A DNA stretch of 64,000 nt from Myxococcales bacterium (GCA_016712525.1 JADJQX010000001.1:2665852-2729851), one strand, 5' to 3'. Positions 1-8,050 are shown, counted from the stretch's first letter. Numbers and translations are program-made. The notes: a model not told the origin generated them from the letters alone.

Positions 1-133
1 CGGGGAAGCCATGCAGGAGCACGACGAGCGGCCCGTGCCCGGCCTCGACGTAGTGGAGCTTCACGCCGGGCTCGACCTCGGCGTAGGCGTGGGTGAGGGA
101 GCTCTCGTCGAGGGCGAAGGAGGCGGGGCTCAT
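1..133 (-). CDS. alpha/beta hydrolase, N-terminal fragment at window edge
   Basis: Only the first 44 residues are present; the gene continues beyond position 1. The reading starts at the ATG complementary to 131-133 and ends in the motif HGFP, preceded by HYVEAG and a hydrophobic strand (VVLL). That is the usual opening of alpha/beta hydrolases of the epoxide hydrolase / haloalkane dehalogenase branch, where HG forms part of the oxyanion hole. The nucleophile, acid and histidine lie outside the window, so the substrate cannot be named. No signal peptide is visible, so a cytoplasmic enzyme is likely. It diverges from the YciI-like gene, and the 77 bases between the two starts must carry both promoters. 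Confidence 0.8.
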   Translation of the reverse strand, partial: MSPASFALDESSLTHAYAEVEPGVKLHYVEAGHGPLVVLLHGFP

Positions 134-210
134 GCGTCGGGCACGGTAGGGCTGCCCGCGCGCGACGTAAAGGTGCTCCTCGCGCGAGCGAACTGGTCTA
201 TTTCCACCGC

Positions 211-507
211 ATGTACGCGATCGCGATCCTCCGCTACCGAAAGCCGCTCGACGAAGTTTTGAAGGTGGTCGACGAGCACCGCGCCTACCTCGCGACTCTC
301 AAGGAGAAGGGTATCTTGCTCGCGTCGGGCCCGCTCGATCCGCGGAGCGGTGGGGCGCTCTTGCTGCGCACCCCCGAGGGGGCCGACGTGCACGCCGTGC
401 TCGACGCCGTCCGCGACGACGATCCGTTCACCAAGAAGGGCGTCGCGCAGTACGAGCTCTTGCCGTGGGCGCCGGTGCTCGGTGTCGAGGGCCTCGATCG
501 GCTCTGA
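211..507 (+). CDS. YciI-family protein
   Basis: A 98-residue protein of the usual YciI length. It shows the family pattern of an N-terminal strand (YAIAILRYR), a conserved histidine after VDE (residue 23) and the segment ending in ASGPL followed by Asp. In YciI-like proteins this His/Asp pair sits in a small cleft of a ferredoxin-like dimer; the family includes dehalogenases and many members of unknown reaction. The ATG at 211 is the first plausible start and no other in-frame start gives a better N-terminus. It is followed after 99 bases by a nitroreductase-like gene in the same direction, so co-transcription is possible. Cytoplasmic; specific function unknown. Confidence 0.85.
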   Translation: MYAIAILRYRKPLDEVLKVVDEHRAYLATLKEKGILLASGPLDPRSGGALLLRTPEGADVHAVLDAVRDDDPFTKKGVAQYELLPWAPVLGVEGLDRL

Positions 508-606
508 GCCGAGCTCTTCCTTTTGGCTTCGTTCTCCCTGCGGCATCGGTCCGTTTCGTGGGGCGTAGCCTCGCGCGCTCGGGGAGAGGTGGCTAAGGTG
601 CCCGCC

Positions 607-1191
607 ATGGCAACCGCGACGTTCCCCGAGATCTTCACCGAAGCCCGTACCTACCCGCGGTTTCGCGCCGAGCCCGTCTCCGACGAGCTGCTTCGTGCGG
701 TGTGGGACGCGTCCCGCTTCGGGCCCACCGCGATGAACTCGGGGCCCTTGCGGGTCGCGTTCGTGAGGAGCCCCGACGCCAAAGAGAGGCTCGTCGCCTG
801 CGCCGCTGCGGGCAACGTCGACAAGATCAAGAGCGCGCCCGTGACGGCCATCTTGGCCTTCGACACCGACTTCCACGAGAAGCTTCCGAAGCTCTATCCG
901 CACGCGGGGGCCGCGCTCGAGCGGTTCCGCGCGCAGACCGTCGAGGAGCGCTCGGGCGTCGCGAAATCGAACGCGTGGCTCGGCGCGGCGTACTTCATCG
1001 TCGCCGCGCGGGGGTACGGGCTCGACTGCGGGCCGATGGGAGGCTTCGACGCGACCAAGGTCGACGCGGCCTTCTTCGCGGGCAAGACGCTTCGTTCGTT
1101 CCTCTTGGTCAACCTCGGGTACGGCGATCCTGCGAGCCTCCACCCGCGCAACGAGCGCCTCTCGTTCGACGAGGCGTGCGAGCTCGTGTGA
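607..1191 (+). CDS. RutE/HadB-like nitroreductase (NADPH-dependent FMN reductase fold)
   Basis: A 194-residue protein matching the short nitroreductase branch that contains malonic semialdehyde reductase RutE. Visible signatures are the N-terminal FTEARTYPRF, the FMN-contacting FGPTAMNSGPLR, and GLDCGPMGGFD followed by a C-terminal LVNLGYGDP segment. RutE-type enzymes reduce aldehydes or nitro groups with NAD(P)H and FMN in the cytoplasm. The ATG at 607 was chosen because upstream residues are not family-like and coding begins sharply there. No rut operon partners are nearby, so a role in pyrimidine breakdown is not supported; a general flavin reductase is the safer reading. Confidence 0.88.
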   Translation: MATATFPEIFTEARTYPRFRAEPVSDELLRAVWDASRFGPTAMNSGPLRVAFVRSPDAKERLVACAAAGNVDKIKSAPVTAILAFDTDFHEKLPKLYPHAGAALERFRAQTVEERSGVAKSNAWLGAAYFIVAARGYGLDCGPMGGFDATKVDAAFFAGKTLRSFLLVNLGYGDPASLHPRNERLSFDEACELV

Positions 1192-1222
1192 CGTTCGACG
1201 TTCCGCCGAAGTGACCCGACAG

Positions 1223-1245
1223 GTAAGAGCGTGTGCGCTCCTTAC
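1223..1245. terminator. Hairpin between convergent genes, possible bidirectional terminator
   Basis: GAGCG-TGTG-CGCTC (1227-1240) forms a perfect 5-bp stem. It extends through GTAAG and CTTAC with a single bulged base to about 9 bp. It sits between the nitroreductase stop (1191) and the convergent PstS-like stop (1242-1244), whose TAA lies within the right arm. No long T tract follows. Position is the main support. Confidence 0.45.
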
Positions 1246-2099
1246 GAGGACGGCGCAGCACCCAGGAGGTCGAAGAACCCGGCGCTCGCCGTGAGAGAGC
1301 GCGCGCGGGCCGAGCCGAGCCAAGCGACGAACGCCGCGGCCTCGTCGGGCGCGTCGAGCGTCCCGTAGACGAAGAGCGGGCGGGCGAGCGGATACCTCCC
1401 GGAGATGGCGTCCTCGGCGGTCGGTGTGACAACTTCGCCGCGCGCGTTCACGAGCGGGAGCACACGCGCTCGTTTGGCGCGCGCCACGCCCGCGAACCCG
1501 ATGCCGGCCCGGTCGCGTGAGACGGCGTGCACCACCGCCGACGTCCCCGGGAGGCTCTGGACCTCGGCGGCGAAGTCGGCCTTCGCGAGCACGCGCTCCC
1601 TGAAGTAGGCGTACGTCCCCGAGCCATTTTCCCTGGAGTAGAGCACGATCGGGAGGTCTTCTCCGCCGACGCTCGACCAGCGCGTGACCTTCTTCCGGTA
1701 CATGCGCCCGAGGGTGCTCACGTCGAGCGGGGGGCACGGGTTCTCCGGGTGGACGTAGAGCGTGATCGCGTCGAGGCCCACGCGGGTCTCGGTGACCGCG
1801 CTGCCGCGCGCCGCCTCGATGCGCGCACGTTCGGCTCGGGTCATGGGGCGGCTCGCCGTCGCGAGGTCGGCGGTCCCGTTCTCGAGCGCGGCGATCCCGG
1901 TGCCCGTGCCTCCGCCCGAGACCTCGAGGCGCACGTCGGAGCGCTGAGTTGCGTAGGCCTCGGCCCAGGCTTGTGCGAGCACGACCATCGTGTCGGAGCC
2001 GCACACGACCACGCTCTTCGTGGCTGCGCGCGACGCACGCGAGCTGCCGCAGGCGCCGAGGGCGACGGAGGCGACGAGGAGGGAGCGGCGGGTTATCAC
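1242..2099 (-). CDS. PstS-like phosphate-binding lipoprotein
   Basis: About 285 residues from a GTG complementary to 2097-2099. The N-terminus TRRSLL followed by a hydrophobic run and LGAC is a lipoprotein signal (Cys17) with a twin-arginine pair, so export by Tat is possible. The mature part has PstS signatures: SGGGTGTGIAALENGTADL near the N-terminus, SRP, and the later RENGSGTYAYFRE. In PstS these loops bind phosphate. No pstC, pstA or pstB gene lies nearby, so it may be an orphan binding protein. An upstream extension of the frame reads as Arg-rich noise, which is why the GTG is preferred. A binding protein for another oxyanion cannot be excluded. Confidence 0.85.
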   Translation of the reverse strand: MITRRSLLVASVALGACGSSRASRAATKSVVVCGSDTMVVLAQAWAEAYATQRSDVRLEVSGGGTGTGIAALENGTADLATASRPMTRAERARIEAARGSAVTETRVGLDAITLYVHPENPCPPLDVSTLGRMYRKKVTRWSSVGGEDLPIVLYSRENGSGTYAYFRERVLAKADFAAEVQSLPGTSAVVHAVSRDRAGIGFAGVARAKRARVLPLVNARGEVVTPTAEDAISGRYPLARPLFVYGTLDAPDEAAAFVAWLGSARARSLTASAGFFDLLGAAPSS

Positions 2100-2273
2100 G
2101 AGTTGACCGTGGTCCGTGAAGGTCACGGTCGCGTGACGACGAGGGCACGCCTTCTCGAACGCGACACGCAGCTTTGGCGCGAACGGCAGCCTCGCGCGCG
2201 CACGGGGCTCGTGGGTCAGGTTCGGAGCGGATTTCGTGCCTTTTTCGTCGAGTTGGGCGAAAAGGCGAAAATC

Positions 2274-2846
2274 ATGAGGTTCGGGTCGTTCGCGCGTGGG
2301 GCTTGGGTCGTCTTGGGGATCGGGGCAGCGCAGCTCATGGTCGTGGCGTGCGCCAAGAGCGCCGTGCCCGCGGTGCCCGAGGCGAAGCTCCCGGAGCCGC
2401 GCACGGTCGACGCGGACGTACCCGAGCCGCCGGACGCCGCGCTCCCGATCGACGACGACGCCGCGCCCACGGCGCCCCGCCCCGACGCCGCGCGTGTATC
2501 TGTGCAAGATGCAAGTACCGACGCGACCGTCGACGCGCCTCCGCCCCCGGTCACGGGCCCCCTCCGTGACGAGGCCGACGCGGTAGCTCGCGCTGCACGG
2601 GCCGCCGACGTCGCGCTCGACAAGGCGTACGCCGCCTTCGTGAAACGCGCTCAGGTCGCGCCATCGCACACGGGCTCGTGGGCTGCGAACGCGCGTCGCG
2701 ACGTGAAGGGCTCGGTCACCGCGGGGTACGTGGTGACGTTCGACGCCCACCCTCCTGCCGGGTTCGAGTACACCGCCGTGGTGCAGGTCGGCCCCCGCGG
2801 TGAGATCGCCGTGAAGAAGGCAGAGGCGAGCTTCTCCCCGGACTGA
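2274..2846 (+). CDS. Lipoprotein with Asp/Ala/Pro-rich linker, unknown function
   Basis: A 190-residue protein. The signal peptide ends in VVAC (Cys about residue 25), a lipobox. It is followed by about 80 residues rich in Asp, Pro and Ala, a disordered-looking linker, then a compact C-terminal region of about 90 residues ending in a strand-rich segment (YTAVVQVGP, GEIAVKKAEA). Linkers of this kind are common in surface lipoproteins of myxobacteria. No enzyme motif is visible. The ATG at 2274 starts directly at the signal peptide. It diverges from the PstS-like gene (175 bases between starts) and converges on the outer-membrane gene 12 bases downstream. Function not recognised. Confidence 0.75.
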   Translation: MRFGSFARGAWVVLGIGAAQLMVVACAKSAVPAVPEAKLPEPRTVDADVPEPPDAALPIDDDAAPTAPRPDAARVSVQDASTDATVDAPPPPVTGPLRDEADAVARAARAADVALDKAYAAFVKRAQVAPSHTGSWAANARRDVKGSVTAGYVVTFDAHPPAGFEYTAVVQVGPRGEIAVKKAEASFSPD

Positions 2847-2858
2847 CGAGGGCGGAGC

Positions 2859-3614
2859 CTAGAAGAGCTCGTGGCTCACGACGCGGAGGCCGCTCGAGAC
2901 CCACACGGGCAAGAGCGCATCGCCGAAGAGGCCCCCTCCCATGGTGGCGTCGAGCTGGAGGTGCTCGTTGAAGATGACCCGGAGCCCTGCCTGGCAGGCG
3001 CCGCTCGCGCCCTGCACGTAAGGATCGCCGGAGAAGAGCTCGCCGATGAGGTGAATGTCGTACACCGTCTCGACCTGAGTCCCTATCCCCCAGGTGAGCT
3101 TCGCCGGGGCATAGCCGGCCGCGGCCAAGGTCGAGACGCCGACGTTCGCGTGGATCAAGAAGTCGTCTTCTTTGATGAATGCCTGGGTGACCGCCAAGTA
3201 GGAAAATCCGCTGAACCCAGGGGACTCGAAGCCCCCGCGCCCGGCGGGCGTGATGCCTCCGACGACGATCGCGAACACGGGGGGCTTATTGGGCACCGAC
3301 TCGTGAAGCAGGAACTTCCCTTGGGCGACGGGCCCGCCGAAGGCGAACGATGGTGCTCCGCTGTCGCCCAGCCCCGACAGCCCATAGACCCCGCCGAGCG
3401 TCACCTCGAGCCAGTCGGTCGGGCCTACTGCGGGCAAAATCCAGTGTTGGAGGCTCTTCGCGTCGCGCCGCCACCAGGTCTCGAGCTGCACGTGCCCTTT
3501 GCCGACCACGTGCGCGTCGTCGGTGATGAAGGGCCGGATCGCGTGGGCCGTGCCGGGCAACGCGACACCAGCAGCCGTGAGCCCGGCGACGATCATGGCG
3601 GTGCGGAGACGCAT
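2859..3614 (-). CDS. Secreted outer-membrane transporter-like protein
   Basis: A 251-residue protein with a clear signal peptide (cleavage after TAHA, about residue 25). The mature N-terminus begins RPFITDDAHVVGKG and continues with alternating polar/hydrophobic strands rich in Gly and aromatic residues, as in outer-membrane beta barrels. This opening resembles small putative barrel proteins often called transporters, a family without a defined substrate. I chose the ATG at 3614 over an in-frame GTG at 3626 because it starts directly at the basic end of the signal peptide. The stop is 12 bases from the convergent lipoprotein gene. Likely location: outer membrane; role unknown. Confidence 0.75.
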   Translation of the reverse strand: MRLRTAMIVAGLTAAGVALPGTAHAIRPFITDDAHVVGKGHVQLETWWRRDAKSLQHWILPAVGPTDWLEVTLGGVYGLSGLGDSGAPSFAFGGPVAQGKFLLHESVPNKPPVFAIVVGGITPAGRGGFESPGFSGFSYLAVTQAFIKEDDFLIHANVGVSTLAAAGYAPAKLTWGIGTQVETVYDIHLIGELFSGDPYVQGASGACQAGLRVIFNEHLQLDATMGGGLFGDALLPVWVSSGLRVVSHELF

Positions 3615-3712
3615 CGAGCTACGCACCGTATTCGACCTCCCGAGCCCTCGAGAAGGCGAAATACACGGGCGACGGCTTGCGAGATCGAAAGGTGCCGGTA
3701 GCCTGGGTCGCC

Positions 3713-4192
3713 ATGGCCAAGACCGACTTCGCCTCGATCGACGCGTACCTCGCCACGCTCCCCGAGGCCGCCCGCGCCGTGCTCGAGGAGGTGCGCGCCG
3801 TGCTCACGAAGGCCATCCCCGGGGCCGAAGAGGCGATCTCGTACCAAATCCCGACGCTGCGGCTCGGCGGCAAGAACGTGCTGCATTTTGCCGCGTGGAA
3901 AGCCCACTACGCGCTCTACCCGGCGTCGGCCCGCGTGGTGGCCGAGCTCGGCGAAGCGCTCGCCCCGTACGACGTCTCGAAAGGGACGATAAAGCTCCCG
4001 TACACGTTGGTCCCTCGGGCCCTCTTGGCCAAGGTCGCCAAGGTCCGCGCCGCCGAGCATAGGGAGAGCGTGGCGTCGGCGGGCAAGGTGCGGGGTGTGG
4101 CCAAAGCGACTGACGCGGGCAAGGCCGAGGGCCCCAAGAAGCCCACGACCGCGAAGAAGCCCGTCACCAAGCAGCGCGCGCGTCGCGGCTGA
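3713..4192 (+). CDS. DUF1801 / YdhG-like protein with basic tail
   Basis: 159 residues. The first about 110 show the DUF1801 pattern: an N-terminal helix ending ATLPEAARAVLEEVR, then PGAEEAISYQIPTLRL, a strand with HFAAWKAHYALYP, and KGTIKLPY. Members of this family (frataxin-like YdhG and relatives) are small cytoplasmic proteins, some proposed to handle iron; the role here is not shown. The last about 45 residues are Lys/Arg/Ala-rich and could bind nucleic acid. The ATG at 3713 fits the family N-terminus; an in-frame upstream start adds residues that do not. It is divergent from the outer-membrane gene with 98 bases between. Confidence 0.85.
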   Translation: MAKTDFASIDAYLATLPEAARAVLEEVRAVLTKAIPGAEEAISYQIPTLRLGGKNVLHFAAWKAHYALYPASARVVAELGEALAPYDVSKGTIKLPYTLVPRALLAKVAKVRAAEHRESVASAGKVRGVAKATDAGKAEGPKKPTTAKKPVTKQRARRG

Positions 4193-4224
4193 GGGGCTTT
4201 GGGCCTCGAACGCGCTCGCGAGGC

Positions 4225-4256
4225 TTGACCCTGGAGTGGGCTCCAGGGTGCATACT
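4225..4256 (+). promoter_or_regulatory. MerR-type operator/promoter
   Basis: A -35-like TTGACC (4225-4230) and a -10-like CATACT (4251-4256) are 20 bases apart. Between them is a perfect inverted repeat CCCTGGAG-TGGG-CTCCAGGG (4229-4248). A long spacer holding a dyad is the hallmark of MerR-family promoters, where the regulator untwists the DNA on metal binding. The predicted transcript would begin near 4263, just ahead of the merR-like gene. Confidence 0.85.
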
Positions 4257-4283
4257 CGAGGCATGGTCGAGCCCGCAGGATCG

Positions 4284-4817
4284 ATGAGCATCGGAGAGCT
4301 CGCGCGGAGAGCGGGCGTCGCCGTCGATACGCTGCGCTACTACGAGCGTCTGGGGCTGCTCGAGCCCGCGGGCCGCACGAAGACCGGATACCGGCGCTTC
4401 GGCCCCGAGGCCGAGGAGCGCCTCGGGTTCATCGGTCGCGCGAAATCGCTCGGGTTCACGCTGGCCGACGTGGCCGAGCTCTTGAGGCTCCGCGCGCGGC
4501 CCGGGGCGCCGTGCGCGGCCGTGCGCGAGAAGGCTCGGGAGCAGCTCGCGGTGGTCGACCAGAAGCTCGCGGAGCTCTCGCGCCTGCGCGCCGCGGTCGC
4601 GGCCCTCGTGGGGGCCTGCCAAGGCGACCGGGCCGTCGAGCGATGCTCGATCCTCGAGGCCCTCGCCCGCCCGACCCTCGAGCCACGCGGGGCCGAACCC
4701 GCAGGGACCATCGTTCACGAAGGAGAATCATCATGGGAGACTGTACGAGCACCGGTGAAATCAACGGCCACCTCGCGTGTGTCGCGGCGTGCGAGGCGTG
4801 CATCGAAGAGTGTCTGA
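4284..4817 (+). CDS. MerR-family metal-responsive regulator
   Basis: 177 residues from the ATG at 4284. MSIGELARRAGV and DTLRYYERLGLL form the DNA-binding winged helix (residues 1-40), followed by a dimerisation helix and a C-terminal metal loop. Three cysteines (about 77, 112 and 121, the last two in GAC and ERC) match the spacing of the three Hg ligands of Tn501 MerR, so a thiophilic metal is expected. An in-frame ATG at 4263 exists, but it coincides with the expected transcription start; 4284 is preceded by GCAGGA. The last 85 bases overlap the downstream copper-binding gene in another frame, implying co-expression. The final 40 residues are Arg/Ser-rich and may be little more than readthrough of that gene. 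Confidence 0.9.
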   Translation: MSIGELARRAGVAVDTLRYYERLGLLEPAGRTKTGYRRFGPEAEERLGFIGRAKSLGFTLADVAELLRLRARPGAPCAAVREKAREQLAVVDQKLAELSRLRAAVAALVGACQGDRAVERCSILEALARPTLEPRGAEPAGTIVHEGESSWETVRAPVKSTATSRVSRRARRASKSV

Positions 4818-5038
4818 ACGAGGCGACGCCGGCCCACGTCGCGTGCATTCGCGCGTGCCGTGACTGCATCGACGCGTGCCTCCTCGCCGCTCGCTACGAG
4901 GCGCGCAAGAGCCCGCTCGCCGACGAGGCCCGTGCACTCTGCAAAAAAGCCTGCGAGGCCTGCGCGAAGGCCTGCGAGGCGGCCGGCTGCGGCGACTGCG
5001 CGAAGACCTGCCGCACATGTGCGTCCGGGTGCGCCTGA
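4733..5038 (+). CDS. Four-helix-bundle copper-binding (Csp/DUF326-like) protein
   Basis: 101 residues with 18 cysteines spaced as CxxxC, CxxC and similar along predicted helices. This is the pattern of the DUF326 / copper storage protein family, in which cysteines line the core of a four-helix bundle and hold many Cu(I) ions. No signal peptide is seen, pointing to a cytosolic form. A strong ribosome site (AAGGAG, about 4720-4725) precedes the ATG at 4733, which lies inside the 3' end of the MerR-like gene. The pair therefore looks like a metal sensor and its store expressed from the operator at 4225-4256. Copper is inferred from family; binding of another soft metal is possible. Confidence 0.9.
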   Translation: MGDCTSTGEINGHLACVAACEACIEECLNEATPAHVACIRACRDCIDACLLAARYEARKSPLADEARALCKKACEACAKACEAAGCGDCAKTCRTCASGCA

Positions 5039-5051
5039 ACGCTCACCCGGC

Positions 5052-5642
5052 TCACGAGCGTTCGGTGTGGTGCACGCCGGCCGCGCGCGCGAAGCCTTCG
5101 TCGGGGACGCGGAGCGCTTGAGAAAAGCGCGACCAATAGTGCACGCTCGCGAGCGTGGCGGCCAGGACGACCACGTCGTGGTCGTCGAGCTCGTTCTTCA
5201 CGCGTCGGACGACGTCGTTCGTGAGGTGGCCTCCGGGGCGCGACGCGTCTCGGACGTAGGTCGCCACGGCGGCACCTCGCGGCCCGAGCACGGCGGCGAA
5301 GGCGCCCTCGTCGAGGGAGAGGAGCGCCTCGAGCTCGCGGTCCGAGAGCCCTACACGCGGCGCCACCGCGACGTTCATGTCGACGCAGAACGGGCACCCC
5401 GCCGAGCGCGCGGCCACGATGCGCGTGATGGCGAGGAGGCGCTCCCCGTCGGCCGCGTGCAGGTCGCGTTTTCCGGGGGCGAACGCCTCGAGGATGGCCG
5501 CGGCGAACGCGCTCTTCGAGGCGTGCGCGAGGAGGCGCGCGGGCAACGGCACGTGCCCGACGATGCGCGCGATGAGGCGAAAAATAGGCACGAACGCGAG
5601 GGGTGTGCGCGCCGGGGGCTCGACGATCGGGCCTTCGTTCAT
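5052..5642 (-). CDS. Carboxymuconolactone decarboxylase (CMD)/AhpD-like protein
   Basis: 196 residues from the ATG complementary to 5640-5642. The middle contains ARSAGCPFCVDMNVAVA, the CxxC-containing helix of the CMD/AhpD family, in which the two cysteines (sometimes with a nearby His or Glu) do redox or hydroperoxide chemistry. The rest is helical, ending in HYWSRFSQAL, typical of longer CMD proteins. The usual AhpD histidine after the CxxC is Asp/Met here, so peroxidase activity is uncertain. No signal peptide. The stop is 13 bases from the convergent copper-binding gene. The region upstream of 5642 is open in this frame but reads as Ser/Thr/Arg noise. Confidence 0.85.
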   Translation of the reverse strand: MNEGPIVEPPARTPLAFVPIFRLIARIVGHVPLPARLLAHASKSAFAAAILEAFAPGKRDLHAADGERLLAITRIVAARSAGCPFCVDMNVAVAPRVGLSDRELEALLSLDEGAFAAVLGPRGAAVATYVRDASRPGGHLTNDVVRRVKNELDDHDVVVLAATLASVHYWSRFSQALRVPDEGFARAAGVHHTERS

Positions 5643-5694
5643 GCCGGCCTCGTAGCAGGGCGCGGCACGAGGCTTCAACCCTCGTGGTCGCCGG

Positions 5695-6828
5695 CTACGG
5701 TGGTGCGAGGTCGGAGACGAGCGCGTCGAGGTCGGCGTCGAGGCGCGCGTCGAGCTGATGGTTGGCCCCCGGGTAGGCGTGGAGTCGCAGATCGAGGGCG
5801 GCCTCACCTCGGGCGCGGGCCTTCGTGTTCCGATCGACGAGGCTCCTCACCGCGTCGATCGGCGCGTTGCGATCGCGCTCTCCATGAAAGAGCTCGATAC
5901 GTTCACCCGGGCTTCGCGCGGCGAGCCTGTCGAGCACGTCGGTCGTGGGCTCGTGCGCCATGGGGTGCTCGAGGTACCGCCACGGCATGCCGAGCAGCAC
6001 GAGGTAGTCGTCGTCGTGCGACGCGAGCGCCTTGCGAAACGCCTCGATCTCGAAGGGCAGAAAGACCCCGAGCTGCCGCTCCGCCCCGGTCGCGACGGCC
6101 TCGAGGGGGAGGCCCGACAGCACGCTCGCGGAGAGGCGCCTTGGCCACGAGGCCTCGCTGGAGCGGGCCGACGCGAGCGCCCTCACCCACACCTGCGCAC
6201 CTTCACTGTGCCCATGCGCGAAGACGCGTGCCCTCGGCGCGACGTGCGGTCGCTCGAAGACGGCCTCGAGCGCGCGGCTCGTGCACGTCACCAGATCGCC
6301 CAGGGTGTGGCGATCGAACGCGCCTCGATCGACCGTCGTGAGCCCCTCGGAGGTCGTCCCGACGCCGGGTTTGTCGAGGCTCAGGATCGCGAAGCGGCCG
6401 TCGTGCGCGGCGGCGCGTGCGAGGCCGTCGAGGTCGCCGTGGGCCGTGGTGTAGATGCCCGTGCCGTTCTCGAAGAGCGCGATCCGTTCGTCGTCGGCGC
6501 CCGTGCGCTTGGACCAAGCCGAGCGCCGGAGGTACACGCAGCACGAGAGCCCAGGCGTGTCGGCGCTCACCGCGAACGCGTCGACCTCGAGGCCCTCCGA
6601 AGCGCCGCGCTGGGGCGGGACGACGCACGTCGCAGTGGCGCGGTGCGCGGTCTCCTGCGTGTGCGCGGCGCGAATGCCAGGTCCCTCGCCGGGCTGTCTC
6701 GACGAGGCCTTGGCGCTCGAGCCCGGCGGCACGGCGCGGTCAGGCACGCCTGGCCCCGCGCAGGCCGCGACGATCGTGAGGGCCACGGCAAACAGACCAC
6801 TCCTCTTCGAAAATTCCCAGGGATTCAA
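5695..6828 (-). CDS. Alpha/beta hydrolase lipoprotein
   Basis: 377 residues. The signal peptide ends in VAAC (Cys23), so the protein is probably lipid-anchored. After a polar linker of about 50 residues comes an alpha/beta hydrolase fold: nucleophile elbow AHGHSEGAQ with Ser208, candidate acid Asp319 in GERDRNAPI, and His357 in GANHQLD. These form a complete Ser-Asp-His triad at family-typical spacing. A conserved strand AILSLDKPGVGTTS precedes the elbow. Such enzymes cleave esters or peptides; the substrate is not predictable. It lies upstream of the CMD gene in the same direction with a 52-base gap, so the two may be co-transcribed. The upstream sigma-factor cassette lies 168 bases away. 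Confidence 0.85.
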   Translation of the reverse strand: MNPWEFSKRSGLFAVALTIVAACAGPGVPDRAVPPGSSAKASSRQPGEGPGIRAAHTQETAHRATATCVVPPQRGASEGLEVDAFAVSADTPGLSCCVYLRRSAWSKRTGADDERIALFENGTGIYTTAHGDLDGLARAAAHDGRFAILSLDKPGVGTTSEGLTTVDRGAFDRHTLGDLVTCTSRALEAVFERPHVAPRARVFAHGHSEGAQVWVRALASARSSEASWPRRLSASVLSGLPLEAVATGAERQLGVFLPFEIEAFRKALASHDDDYLVLLGMPWRYLEHPMAHEPTTDVLDRLAARSPGERIELFHGERDRNAPIDAVRSLVDRNTKARARGEAALDLRLHAYPGANHQLDARLDADLDALVSDLAPP

Positions 6829-6996
6829 CGGGGGAGCGCTCCTTGGCGCTCGGTTCGACCGCTCACCTGGGGCGCACCTTGGGTGGTCGTCCGCGCCCCG
6901 AGGTCGCTACGCGGTCCCTTCTTTCGAGGCCTCCGCATCGGACCGAAGCGTAGCATGGGCAAGCGACGCGGCCCGTGGCCCGCACCGACCGTTCGT

Positions 6997-7536
6997 TCAG
7001 AGCTTGGGGGCGAAGTCGACGATGCGGCCACGCGCGTCGAGCGCGATCTCGCAGCATGCCTCGAAGAGCTCGCGCAGCATGCGGCGGCCTCGGAGCGCGC
7101 GCGACTTCATGGCGGCCTCGCTGACCCCCTCGCGCGCCGCGGCTTCGCGCATCGTGAGCCCCTCGAGCTCGGTCGCTACGAGCGCCTCGCGGTAGGGTGA
7201 CGGGAGCATCGAAACGAACGCCGCGACGAACTGGGAGAACGTCGCCTGGGCGTCTCGGTCCGCGGCCGTGTCGTCGGGACGAGGCTCGAGGCCGAGCTGC
7301 TCGTGACGGCGCTCGCGGCGGCCGCGACGCCGGTGGTGGTCGACGATGACGTTGCTCGTGACACGGTGGAGCCAGCGCCCGAAGGGCTCGTCCTCGGAGG
7401 GGGCCTCGGCGCGCGTGTGCACCTTGACGAGCACCTCTTGGAGCACGTCGTCGACATCCCCCGGGGGGACACGGCTCGCGACGAACGGCCGCATTTTCTC
7501 GGCGATCGCGCGGAGATCGCAGGCCTCACCCGGCAT
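6997..7536 (-). CDS. SigZ-like ECF RNA polymerase sigma factor
   Basis: 179 residues from the ATG complementary to 7534-7536. Region 2 is visible as DVDDVLQEVLVKVHTR and FGRWLHRVTSNVIVDHHRRR. Region 4 covers LPSPYREALVATELEGLTMREAAAREGVSEAAMKSRALRGRRML. The C-terminus (FEACCEIALDARGRIVDF) carries the paired cysteines and Gly motif typical of the SigZ-like group. The start codon lies inside the end of the upstream membrane-protein gene (11-base overlap), so translation is probably coupled and the two products likely act together. No classical zinc anti-sigma factor is adjacent; the membrane protein is the obvious candidate partner. Target promoters unknown. Confidence 0.92.
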   Translation of the reverse strand: MPGEACDLRAIAEKMRPFVASRVPPGDVDDVLQEVLVKVHTRAEAPSEDEPFGRWLHRVTSNVIVDHHRRRGRRERRHEQLGLEPRPDDTAADRDAQATFSQFVAAFVSMLPSPYREALVATELEGLTMREAAAREGVSEAAMKSRALRGRRMLRELFEACCEIALDARGRIVDFAPKL

Positions 7537-8050
7537 GGAGACCTCGCACACGCCCGAGGAGCGCGCGACCGAACGGCAGCGCGAGCGCGACGTGCACGGC
7601 GGCGATGGCGACCGCACCTGGCGCGAGCAACCCGGCGAGCGCGTCGAGCGGCGCCGTGTCGTCGTGGGCTCGGTCGATGGCGAACGTGAAGGCGAGCGCG
7701 GCCGAGCGGAGCGCTACGAGCCACCCGTGCACGAGGTACTCCGAAGAAGGGAGCCCGCCGGTGTGGGCGCGCGAACGACGCTCGACCGCCATGTCCCAGA
7801 CCTCGAATGCCTGGTCGAGCACCACGAGCGCGAGCGCGACCGAGCGCGGGCCATGCCATCCGAAGACGAACCACAGCAGGAAGGGGAAGAGCACCGCACG
7901 CGCCGTGTGCAGGCGATGCTCGACGAACGCCGCTTCGCGGAGCGGGAGGCGCTCGCGGACCAAGTGGACCACGACCCCATCGTAGAACGACAGCGTCGCG
8001 AACGCGCCGAGGGAGAAGGCTGCCGCGAGCGGGAGGGAGAGCGAGCTCAT
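7526..8050 (-). CDS. Four-TM membrane protein coupled to SigZ-like factor
   Basis: 174 residues with about four membrane segments (roughly 6-25, 50-70, 105-125, 138-160). Histidines lie near membrane edges: H29, H45 and H48 in EHRLHTAR, and H108 in LVHGW. Such a set could bind a metal or haem, which is inference. The family is not recognised. It overlaps the preceding small gene by 4 bases and the following sigma gene by 11 bases, a tight three-gene unit. The overlap suggests it senses an envelope signal or controls the sigma factor, but no anti-sigma motif is visible. The ATG at 8050 is part of the ATGA overlap, which supports the start. Confidence 0.75.
   Translation of the reverse strand: MSSLSLPLAAAFSLGAFATLSFYDGVVVHLVRERLPLREAAFVEHRLHTARAVLFPFLLWFVFGWHGPRSVALALVVLDQAFEVWDMAVERRSRAHTGGLPSSEYLVHGWLVALRSAALAFTFAIDRAHDDTAPLDALAGLLAPGAVAIAAVHVALALPFGRALLGRVRGLHAG

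Noticed and set aside
130..2148. A 672-codon open frame on the minus strand
   Set aside because: Arg/His/Pro-rich shadow of several real genes in high-GC DNA; genuine genes with motifs lie in the other frames.
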